A stretch of DNA of 64,000 nucleotides from Amyelois transitella (Eukaryota; Arthropoda; Insecta; Lepidoptera; Pyralidae). The DNA is taken from assembly GCF_032362555.1 (NCBI RefSeq), contig NC_083533.1, positions 749,001 to 813,000 on the forward strand, read 5' to 3'. The notes beneath the pieces are model-generated. The model saw only the letters and a program-made list of their open reading frames with translations. It did not search any database and was not told where the DNA came from. The translations under genes were made by a program, and so were the position numbers. Below, piece by piece: positions 21,301 to 33,800 of this stretch; positions within the stretch are counted from its first letter, which is position 1; each line of letters starts with the position of its first letter.

Positions 21301-24300
21301 TTAGATTCTTCTTTTCCATTAATGTCGTAAAAGGCGACTAAAGGATAGACTTATAAACTTTAGATTCTTCTTTTGGGCGATGGGCTAGCAACCTGTAACT
21401 GTTAGAGTCTCAATTCTATCATTGGGCCTGTCAGTGTTTTCAAGACTGTCTACCCCCAAGTGATGTAGACGTGTTTATATATATGTAAGTATGTATGTAA
21501 TGAACTATTATTTTCAGTGCCCAGTGTTCGACAATGAGAATGACGCCTTATATCAAGGTTACCATCAAACTATGACGAATAAGGGCGGGATCACACTAAC
21601 GGTAAGTTTTATCAATTAAGAATTTGTTCATTATTGAATTAATAGGTGTAAGATGAATTTGTTCTTTTTGAAAATCTGAATGTGGCCAATCAGTCTTTTC
21701 AAGACTGTTGGCTCTGTATACCCCGTATGGGACATAGACGTGACTATAAGTTTAACGTTCTCAATTCCGTTGCGTTAAATCTGCTTTCGTGCTTATTCTG
21801 CCACACACAACTTTCACTATCGTACTTTAGTGTTGTGACCAACATGCCTATGCCAGGTGAGCCTTTTTGTACAGTTTCGCACTGCTCATAAAGGCATGGA
21901 ACGCTCCATTTATCATGTTCCCCGTGTTCACTCTCCTTTCAATATCACTATGAAACTTTTTACAATAGATAGTTTCAGTAATATAATGAAATATATATGT
22001 ATTATACTAGAGGCCGCCCGCGACTTCGTCCGCATGGAAACCCTATATATATATGGATAAAAAGAAGCCTATATCTTATTCTGGGTCTTCAGCTACGTAC
22101 ATACCAAATTTCATCGTAATCGGTTCGGTAGTTGTTGCGTGAAAGAGTAACAAACATCCGTACTGACATCCTGACATACTCACAAACTTTATTGTATATT
22201 AGTAGGATATTTAAATATACATATACATTTAATATATTATAATTAATTATTAATTAATTAAAATTAATATAATATACATTTAATTTAAATAAACATAAAC
22301 ATTTGATATATTTAAATATCCTACTATGTATATACATACATACATACATAAAATCACGCCTCTTTCCCGGAGGGGTAGGCAGAGACTATGTATATGTATG
22401 TATGTATTAAATAATTTAATTGGTTTTCAGCAAACAATGTTCCCGTCGGGTTTTTACGTTATGTTCATCGTTAAACAGACAGATGATGAGTGTATCGGTT
22501 CGACTGATATATTGCCAACCGCTCCGACTCTGTCCACCCCGGCGGACAGGAGGAAAGAATTCAGGTGTGTATTTGTTTGTAAACTATTGATTGCACATAA
22601 AAAGAAATGTAATAAATTACAATGTCCATGCCATACAGCTGAACGTGGCCTTTCAGTCTTTTCAAGACTGATGGCTCTGTCTACCCCGCGAGCGATATAG
22701 TGACGTGACTATGACGATGTAGGTATGTATGTAGAACGTGAATGCAGCAACAGTTGTCAAAAACGAAATAAACGAATGGACAAGGTGTAGTGGGATTTGT
22801 ATTCCAAATTCTATGGTGTTATAAATTTATATCACCATACATACATACATACATATAATCACGTCTATATCCCTTGCGGGGTAGACAGAGCCAACGGTCT
22901 TGAAGAGACTGAATGGCCACGTTCTGCTATTTGGCTTAATGATAGATTTGAGATTCAAATAGTAACAGGTTGCTAGCCCATCGCCTAAAAAATAATCCCA
23001 AGTTTGTGAGCCTACCCCTTAGTCGCCTTTTACGACATCCATGGGAAAGAGATGGAGTGGTCCTATTCTTTTTTCTATTGGTGCCGGGAACCACACGGCA
23101 AAATATATCACCATACGAATGAAGAGACGCGGTGAGGGAAAACATCGTGAGGAAACCTGCACATTCAGGCAACTGGATGTGTGACCATGATCGATCCAAT
23201 ACGGGTAAGGTCTACCTGCAAAGGTCGCGGAGGTCGGACGGGAGTCGCTTCGTGTGAAAACCTGACTCACACAATCCAGGGTCCATGGTCAAAGGCACAC
23301 CCCGGGTTCCTCTCCAGAGTGGTGAGGATGCATACATACATACATATATATAATCACGTCTATATCCCTTGCGGGGTGGACCGGGCCATCAGTCTTAAAA
23401 ATACTGATAGGCCACGTTCAGCTCTTTGGCTTACTGATAGAATTGAGATTTATATAAAGTGACAGGTGGCTAGCCCGTCGCCTTAAAGATGAAGCCCAAG
23501 TTTATAAGCCTATCCCTTAATCGCCTTTTATGACATCCACGGGAAAGAGATGTGGTGGTCCGATCCTAGTAGATGCGACCGGGACTAAAAGCCAGGAGGG
23601 AGAAGAGAAATAAATAAATAAATAAATATAATATACGGGACAAATTACACAGATTGAGTTAGCCTCGAAGCAAGTTCGAGACTTGTGTTACGAGATACTA
23701 ACTCAACGCTACTATATATATATAATATTATATATAAACATCCAAGACCCAGGCCAATCAGAAATAGTTCTTTTTTCATCATGCCCTGGCCGGGATTCGA
23801 ACCCGGGACCTCCGGTGTCACAGACAAGCGCACTACCGCTGCGCCGCAGAGGCCGTTACGGAAGATATTGAATTCTATTATTGCATATCTTTTTTTTCAG
23901 ATTTCGCGTTATAGCCACGATATCGTACAAGGAGTATGTTATAGGCGCTTTAGTCACGTTAGCTTTGATATTTTTAGTCGCTATATTAGTGACTATAGTC
24001 GCTTTACCTGCCTTCTCTTGCTCGCCACAAGGTAATTAATTAAAGATTTATTTGTCATCTATTTAAATCTATACTAATATTATAAAGCTGAAGAGTTTGT
24101 TTGTTTGTTTACTTGTTTGAACGCGCTTATCTCAGGAGTTACTGGTTCGAATTGAAAAATTATTTTTGTGTTGAATAGACCATTTTTTGAGGAAGGCTTT
24201 AGGCAATAGGTATTACATTTCGCCGCAACTGTTTGGAGCGAAGAAATAATGGAAAATGTGAAAAAAGCTTCAATGATGGCTTCAATGATGCCCAAAATAA

Positions 24301-24782
24301 GTATTCCACGCGGACGGAGTCGCGGGCACAGCTAGTTAATACATATAATCACGTCTATTACGTAGGTACGTCGCGGGGTAGACGGAGTCTTGAAAAAATT
24401 AAAGGCCACGTTCAGCTGTATGGCTTAAAAATAATTTAGGTTTGTTTGTCATTTATTTTAATACATACATATAATCACGTCTTTCTCCCTTGCGGGGTAG
24501 ACATACATACATTAAATCACGCCTCTTTCCCGGCGGGGTAGGCAGCGACTACATCTTTTCACTTGCCACGATCTCTGCATACTTCCTTCGCTTCATCCAC
24601 ATTCCTAACTCTCTTCATGCAAGCTCGGCGGTTTCGGAGTAGACAGATTCTTGAATACTGAACGTTCAGCTGTATGGCTTAAAAATAAATTTCAGATTCA
24701 AATCTTGTCGGATCGCTGGACCATCATCTAAATGAAGAATCCCAAGTTTATAAGCCTACCCCTTCCTTAGTAGCCTTTTAAG

Positions 24783-24849
<67 letters not shown>

Positions 24850-27800
24850 TAGCTGTGCCCGCGACTTCGCCCGCGTGGAATTGTCATTTTGGGCATCATT
24901 GAAGCCCTCAAGGATGAATAATTTTCCCCGTTTTTATTTCACATTTTCCATTATTTCCTCGCTTCTAAAAGTTGCAGCGTGATGTTCTATAGCCTAAAGC
25001 CTTCCCCGATAAATGGTCGATTCAACGCAATAAGAATTTTTCAATTCGAACCAGTAGTTCCTGAGATTAGTGCTTTCAAACAAACTATTCAGCTTTATAA
25101 TATTAGTAGATATAGATTTATTTATTGAATTTATTTATCTTTGAACCAGCTATCCTCATACCAGTGACCGATCCTAACCCAGAAGAACCAGGACCGTCCA
25201 CGAGCGTAGAAGCTGAAGCGACGCCTGGCCCTTCGCACGCGACTGACAAATTAATTGATGAAGGTAAGTGAGTAAATGCTTTATTGTTCACTAAAGGAGT
25301 ACCTACATGAGAAACTTGAAATTCTTCTTTTAGGCGATGGGCGTGTCACTATTAGAATCTCAATTCTATCTTAAAGCCAAACAGCTGAACGTGGCCTATT
25401 AGTATTTTCAAGACTGTTGTCTCTGTCTAGCCCGCTAGGGATATAGATGTGATTATATGTATGTATGTATTACCTTCCTTACCTTAGGTACCTTATGTTC
25501 ACCCTTGCCTCTTTTTTGTATATGATCCTCTCATTGTCAGGTTGGCTGGAAGAGATCCCACTTAGGGATAAGCCCGCCTTTGTACTGAACTACTGTTTTA
25601 TATTTGTAATGTACTCCTTTAGTGGACAGTAAAGCGTTTTCTTACTTACTTAAAATTATACAATTGTCGACACTTTTTGTTGTTGACGGCCTCTGTGGCG
25701 CAGCGGTAGTGCGCTTGTCTGTGACACCGGGGGTCCCGGGTTCGAATCTTGGCCAGGGCGTGATGAGAAAATAACTTTTTCTGATTGGTCTGGTTCTTGG
25801 TTGTTTATCTATATGTATAAGTATCACTACCTAGTATAAAACAAAGTCGCTATTTTAGTCTGTTTGTCTGTATGCTTAAATCTTTTAAATTACGCAACGG
25901 ATTTTGATGCGGTTTTTTGTAACAGGTAGAGTGATTCAAGAGGAAGGTTTTTATGTGTAATAACATTTATAATTTTACACCCGTGTGAAGCTGGGGCGGG
26001 TCGCTAGTTTATTGTAAAATACAGTATCGTTGAGTTAGTATCTCGTAACACAAGTCTCGGACTTGCTTCGAGGCTAACTCGATCTGTGTAATTTGTCCCG
26101 TATATATTTATACATACATACATATAATCACGTCTATATCCCACGCGGGGTAGACAGAGCCAACAGTCTTGTAAACACTGATAGTCCACGTTCAGCTATT
26201 TGGCTTTAAGATAGAATTGAGATTCAAATAGTGACAGGTTGCAAGCCCATCGCCTAAAAAAGAATCCCAAGTTGGTAAGCCTAAGTATTTATTTATTTAC
26301 TAGCGACCCGCCCCGGCTTCGCACGGGTGCAAAATTATAAATGTTATTATACATAAAAACCTTCCTCTTGAATCAGTCTACCTGTTACTAAAAACCGCAT
26401 CAAATACCGTTGCGTAATTTTAAAGATTTAAGCATACCTACAGACAAACAGACTGAAATAGCGACTTTGTTTTATACTATGTAGTGATTTTGTGACAGAT
26501 TCCCTATCGGAGTCGATACCGGAATGGCCTGAACCTCTAGCGCCGTTGACCTTAGCTGGTCTCAGCCGGGCCAAGCCTACCGCTCACAACAGGAGGTCTG
26601 ATAGGTAAGTGTGAATTTTATACACACATACGTACATACATAATATAATCACGTATATACATAATATACACACCCTGCATGGGATATGCGAGGTGGTCAG
26701 AGCCGACAGCCTAAAAAAGACTAATGACTGAAACTAAAAGCTGAACGTGGCTTAGGTTCAGCTGTTTGGCTTAATGATAGAAATGGGATTTAAATAGTGA
26801 CAGGTTGCTAGACCATCTCCTGAAAGAGGAATCCCAAGTTTATAAGCATATCCCTTAGACGCCTTTTACGACAGCCATGGGAACAAAATTTAGTGGTCCT
26901 GTTCCTTTTTTTTATTGGTGCCGGGAACCACACGGCGCTAAAACTACAACCCGTACATCCATCTCAGTTTGGTCCAAAGGTTCGACTGGCAGAGAATGCC
27001 TTGTGGCATTAAGTCCACCTGTTGTACATTTTACATACATACATACATAAAATCACGCCTCTTTCCCGGAGGGGTAGGCAGAGACTACCTCTTTCCACTT
27101 GCCACGATCTCTGCATATTTCTTTCGCTTCGTCCACATTCATAACTACATACATTTTACGTGCATGAAGTTTAAATAAATAAATAAAACTTAAATAATTT
27201 TTATTTTTTTTTGTTTTGCAGGTATTTTTGGAGCTCCCTAACCGTCGCAATTGTGTACGCATTGCCTGTTATTCAACTATTGTTTACATACCAACAGGTT
27301 AGTGAAAATATATTAATTCATACATACATACATATATGGTCACGTCTATATCCCTTGCGGGGTAGACAAGAGCCAACAGTCTTGATAAGACTGAATGGCC
27401 ACGTTCAGCTGTTTGGCTCAATGATAGAATTGAGATTCAAATAGTGACAGGTTGCTAGCCCATCGCCTAAAAGAGGAATCCCAAGTTTATAAGCCTATCC
27501 CTTGAAAATAAATTAATGTAGGTATAACATACATACATACATACATATAGTCACGCCTCTTTCCCGGAGGGTTGGGCAGAGACTACCTCTTTCCACTTGC
27601 CACGATCTCTGCGTATAAATTGAAAAATAAATAATTCTTCCTATGGGAGCATGTTTGCCAGATAAAAACTGGAATTATATTAAAACTAGCTTTTGCCGGC
27701 GGCGGCTTCGTTCCCGTGGAAAATACTAGAAAAATTAAGCCTATGTACCGCCCGAAGGTGGTTTTTGTTTTTATTCGGTACAAACGATAAAAATACCTTC

Positions 27801-30800
27801 TCTTTGCTATTAGTGTATATGTATATACATATATTGTGACGAAATATTCGTATTGTACATAATAAGTTCTACATTCCTTCATGTTTTTTAATGTATACAA
27901 TGTGCATTCGTCCATGATTTAGATTTAAGAGATCTATAAGTATTTGTAAATTGACGTCCGATGAAAATGCTGCAGTGTAGTTTGTTCCGCCGCTTCTTCT
28001 TCTACACATGCGCTTTGGAAGCAGTAGTAGTTATAATTAGATTTATGTGATGTCAATAAGTGATACCTTGTTTCCAATTTTGAAAATAAATCTATTCTAT
28101 TCTATTCTATTTCTCAGATGGTCTTCCAAACCGGAAATCAAGATCTGTGCTACTACAACTTCCTATGCGCACATCCGCTCGGCGCGCTTCAGATGTCCGA
28201 CTTTAATCATGTATTGTCCAACATCGGCTACGTGCTGTTGGGAGTCATCTTCATGTTGCAAGTCAGAGTTAGGCAGAGGAAACCTCAGTCTCCTGTGAGT
28301 ATTAAAATATTTTTTGTACGAGTTGGCATTGGGACCATTTGACATTGGTACGAGTTGATATTGAGACGAGTTGGCATTGAGACGAATTGGCATTAGGATG
28401 AGTTGGCACTGGGGCGAGTTGGCATTAGGACGAGTTGAAATTGGGACGAGTTGACATTAGGACGAGTTGACATTGGGACGAGTTGACATTGAGACGAGTT
28501 GTCATTGGGACGAGTTGGCATTGGGACGAGTTTGCATTGGGACGAGTTGGCATTGGGACCATTTGACATTGGGACGAGTTGGCATTGGGACCATTTGACA
28601 TTGGGACGAGTTGGCATTGGGACCATTTGACATTGGGACGAGTTGGCATTGGGACCATTTGACATTGGGACGAGTTGGCATTGGGACCATTTGACATTGG
28701 TACGAGTTGGCATTGGGACCATTTGACATTGGTACGAGTTGGCATTGGGACGAGTTGACATTGGGACCATTTGATATTGGGACACAGACAGTTGGCTTAA
28801 GGACAAAAATTGCATTGCATTTTGTTCGATTGGCCTGGGTCTTATTTTTAAGTATTATCGTTGAGTTAATACCAAAAACAGAAGTTTCGAACTTACCACT
28901 AGGCTAGCTTGATCTGCGTAATTTGTCCCTTATATATTCATTAATTTTTTAAAAAGCCATCAGCTTCGCATAGACTCCATCATTAATGATGGAATTGAGA
29001 TTCAAATAGTGACAGGTTGCTAGCTCCTACCATAGGGAATCCCAATTTTATTTATCCTTATTCGCCTTTTACGACATCCATGTGAAGATGTGGAGTGGTC
29101 CTATTCTTAAGTGCCTGGAAACAAAGGACCATGATTTAATATATATAAAATAAAAATTACATTATATCATTTCTCCATCTGCCTCAGGGTCTTGGCATCC
29201 CCCAGCACAGTGGCCTGTTCTACTCCATGGGCTTGGCCCTGGCGATGGAAGGTCTACTGTCAGCGTGTTACCACCTGTGCCCCAACAAGATGAACTTCCA
29301 ATTCGGTAACGTAACTGTTCATTGTGAACACGGTTTATATTTTTCATCACCTAAACACATTTAAAGTTAAAAAAAATTCTTACGGAATGGTTGCTTAAAC
29401 AAAATTACGAAGATACAGAAAATTTACTTCAAGTTTTACAATAAATAAGTCGCAAACATAAGCATGACACCTCATACACACACCACGTTTATAGGAGTAA
29501 CTATTTCTTTTAAATATATATATTTCTCTAAATACAATACTTAAGTTAATAAGATATTTTTTCTCGTACTAAGTAGGTACCTACTCTTATTATGTTTAGA
29601 AAATTAATCAAGAGGCGGGCCTGATGACTTGTAATACAGGTGCATTCCTAGTACCTACAGGCGTCAGCTCCCACAAATTCAAGTAGTTGATTTGGTACTT
29701 TAATTTAATCTAATTAGTATTAAGATTTCTTGTTTTGTGGAGAGAAATAAACATTTATTATTATTATTATATCTTAGCTTAAATTACATACATACATGCA
29801 TACAGTACTACCACTTTAATAAGTTACACCGATGTACCTGCGCAGAAATCAATTTTTGTCATGGCGCGAAAATGTCTGCGCCAATCATAGTGCGCCATTT
29901 GAACGCGGGACCAAAACCGTTCGCTATTGGCTAATTGCGTACGCGCCGTGTCTGGAGTTCGCAGGAGCGCGGGAGTCGGTAATGAGCGAGATACACGACT
30001 CCTGTTGTATTAGGATTAAAAATCCTATGTTGTAGCAATAAGTTTGTTTATTACAGAACTATTTTATGATCTCTGTCGGAACTTGTTTTGAAAGAAATTA
30101 AAACTGCACTTTCTGATATAACTCACTGAACTTATATTTGGTTTATACATTGGGTATTAACATCCATGAAATTATAAAAAGTGAACTAAATTATTATACA
30201 TTTTAACATTGTAAGATACGCCTTTCGGTCTTTTTAAATATTTTGTGCAATATTCTATTTTTGTTCTTTATTTTTTTCTTAGTGGCCAGCAGTACTTCTT
30301 TCAAATTACTGTACAAAGTTCGTTATTTCAATTTGTACCAACAGATTCGTCGTTCATGTACGTGATAGCGGTGCTGGTGACGGTGAAGCTCTATCAGAGT
30401 CGGCATCCCGACGTCAACGCGAGTGCGCACGCGACTTTCATGGTGCTGGCGGCCATCATTGTCATAGGTCAGTGTGGATGCTTCTAGAATCTTGAACATT
30501 CTTTGCGTTTAAGAATTGTTGAACGTTCATGGTTTCAATATCAATAATGAATACCCTGGCCATTGTATATTGTGTCAAGTAGATTTTAATGTAAGTTAAG
30601 TAAGAACTACTACTAATTTAAGTTAAGTAAGAACTACGTCTTATTCTCTTCTGTCATCTGCTGTGTCATGTCTTATGCGTATCTAAGATTTTATCTAAAA
30701 GAAAACTTACGTACTCACTATTCTCTATGCTTTCAGTTATTCTTACAAGAATGGGTCATACATAAATATGTACATACATACATATGGTCACGTGTATATC

Positions 30801-33800
30801 CCCTGCGGGGTAGACAGAGTCAACAGTTTTGAAACGACTGATAGGCCACGTTCAGCTATTTAGCTTAATGATAGAATTGAGATTCAAAAAGTGACAGGTT
30901 GCTAACTAAAAAAATACAATTCCAAGTTTGTAAGCCTATCCCTTAGTCGCGTTTTACGACATACATGGGAAAGAGATGAGAGTGATCCTATTATTTTCTC
31001 TATTGGTGCCGGGAACCACACGGAACATATATATATAATATTTTAATTTGATTTGTTAATGTTCGCAGGTCTCTTCGGCATTATGTTCCCAAGCGTGTAT
31101 TTCTGGGTTTTCTTCACTATACTACATCTTATGACGTGTTTTATACTCACCGTGAAGATATACTACGTCGGACAGTTCAAACTTGGTAAGTAATCATTAT
31201 ACAGTGGCGACATCTATTATCGTGTTGCAACAACTGAAACGTAAAGTTACTATTTAATTCTGCCACCGCCCGAGAGATGGCGTTACTGTTAGTTCCCTAT
31301 TCCGTAGAATGAAATTTTAACATTGTATTGTCGCCGTCTCGCTAGTTAAATGACGGTGCATTTAATAATTTTTTGTCAGTGTCATTGTACTCATAGACAT
31401 TTTATGACGTTTATAGTTTTTAAAAAGAATAGGACCACTCCATCTCTATCCCATGGATTTCGTAAAAGGCGACTAAGGGATAGGCTCACAAACTTGGGAT
31501 TCTTTTCTAGGCGATGGACTAGCAACCTGTCACTATTTGAATCTCAATTCTATCTTAAAGCCAAATAGCTGAACGTGGCCATTCAGTCTTTTCAAGACTG
31601 TTGGCTCTGTCTACTCCGCAAGGGATATAGACGTGACCATATGTATGTATGTTACAATTATCTTTCACTCCACACATAAGAGAAATGTGTGGAGTGAAAA
31701 GAACGTGGCGACCAAAATTGAAGAGTATGTTGAGAATGGATGAGGACAGACTAGCGAAAGGAATTTATGTGTGGTTCCCGACCACACGGCACTTGTAATA
31801 AAGTCGTTATACGTGATTTATTCCAGAATGGTCTGTTCCGCGTCGAAGTTGGACCGCGATCCGAAACTCTGGTGCGGCCGCGTTCCGTCCGCGCTACACC
31901 GCGCGCTGCGTGCTACTGGCGCTGGCCAACCTCGCCAACTGGGCGCTCGCCGCGTACGGGTGAGTATGGTGCCCGCAGCTCTACTAGCGCTGGCCAACCT
32001 CGCCAACTGGGCGCTCGCCGCGTACGGGTGAGTATGGTGCCCGCAGCTCTACTAGCGCTGGCCAACCTCGCCAACTGGGCGCTCGCCGCGTACGGGTGAG
32101 TATGGTGCCCGCAGCTCTACTAGCGCTGGCCAACCTCGCCAACTGGGCGCTCGCCGCGTACGGGTGAGTATGGTGCCCGCAGCTCTACTAGCGCTGGCCA
32201 ACCTCGCCAACTGGGCGCTCGCCGCGTACGGGTGAGTATGGTGCCCGCAGCTCTACTAGCGCTGGCCAACCTCGCCAACTGGGCGCTCGCCGCGTACGGG
32301 TGAGTATGGTGCCCGCAGCTCTACTAGCGCTGGCCAACCTCGCCAACTGGGCGCTCGCCGCGTACGGGTGAGTATGGTGCCCGCAGCTCTACTAGCGCTG
32401 GCCAACCTCGCCAACTGGGCGCTCGCCGCGTACGGGTGAGTATGGTGCCCGCAGCTCTACTAGCGCTGGCCAACCTCGCCAACTGGGCGCTCGCCGCGTA
32501 TGGGTGAGTATGGTGCCCGCAGCTCTACTAGCGCTGGCCAACCTCGCCAACTGGGCGCTCGCCGCGTACGGGTGAGTATGGTGCCCGCAGCTCTACTAGC
32601 GCTGGCCAACCTCGCCAACTGGGCGCTCGCCGCGTATGGGTGAGTATGGTGCCCGCAGCTCTACTAGCGCTGGCCAACCTCGCCAACTGGGCGCTCGCCG
32701 CGTACGGGTGAGTATGGTGCCCGCAGCTCTACTAGCGCTGGCCAACCTCGCCAACTGGGCGCTCGCCGCGTACGGGTGAGTATGGTGCCCGCAGCTCTAC
32801 TAGCGCTGGCCAACCTCGCCAACTGGGCGCTCGCCGCGTACGGGTGAGTATGGTGCCCGCAGCTCTACTAGCGCTGGCCAACCTCGCCAACTGGGCGCTC
32901 GCCGCGTACGGGTGAGTATGGTGCCCGCAGCTCTACTAGCGCTGGCCAACCTCGCCAACTGGGCGCTCGCCGCGTACGGGTGAGTATGGTGCCCGCAGCT
33001 CTACTAGCGCTGGCCAACCTCGCCAACTGGGCGCTCGCCGCGTACGGGTGAGTATGGTGCCCGCAGCTCTACTAGCGCTGGCCAACCTCGCCAACTGGGC
33101 GCTCGCCGCGTACGGGTGAGTATGGTGCCCGCAGCTCTACTAGCGCTGGCCAACCTCGCCAACTGGGCGCTCGCCGCGTACGGGTGAGTATGGTGCCCGC
33201 AGCTCTACTAGCGCTGGCCAACCTCGCCAACTGGGCGCTCGCCGCGTACGGGTGAGTATGGTGCCCGCAGCTCTACTAGCGCTGGCCAACCTCGCCAACT
33301 GGGCGCTCGCCGCGTACGGGTGAGTATGGTGCCCGCAGCTCTACTAGCGCTGGCCAACCTCGCCAACTGGGCGCTCGCCGCGTACGGGTGAGTATGGTGC
33401 CCGCAGCTCTACTAGCGCTGGCCAACCTCGCCAACTGGGCGCTCGCCGCGTACGGGTGAGTATGGTGCCCGCAGCTCTACTAGCGCTGGCCAACCTCGCC
33501 AACTGGGCGCTCGCCGCGTACGGGTGAGTATGGTGCCCGCAGCTCTACTAGCGCTGGCCAACCTCGCCAACTGGGCGCTCGCCGCGTACGGGTGAGTATG
33601 GTGCCCGCAGCTCTACTAGCGCTGGCCAACCTCGCCAACTGGGCGCTCGCCGCGTACGGGTGAGTATGGTGCCCGCAGCTCTACTAGCGCTGGCCAACCT
33701 CGCCAACTGGGCCCTCGTCTCCCACCTCACAACCTCGCTGTCAGAGCTCTTAGACCAAGCTTCACAATGGGCTAACAACCTGTCACTATTTGAATCTGAA

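Noticed and set aside
22326-22700. 124-codon frame covering sid-1 exon 9 and flanks
   Set aside because: Only the middle (22431-22564) is the exon; the rest is SINE/LINE-tail sequence read through.
28393-28815. 140-codon minus-strand frame with a repetitive peptide
   Set aside because: It is the translation of the 16-bp minisatellite; no start context, homology or splice logic supports a protein.
31767-32099. Open frames across the 68-bp array on both strands
   Set aside because: They arise from the repeat and stop within two units; the true sid-1 frame uses the first donor only.
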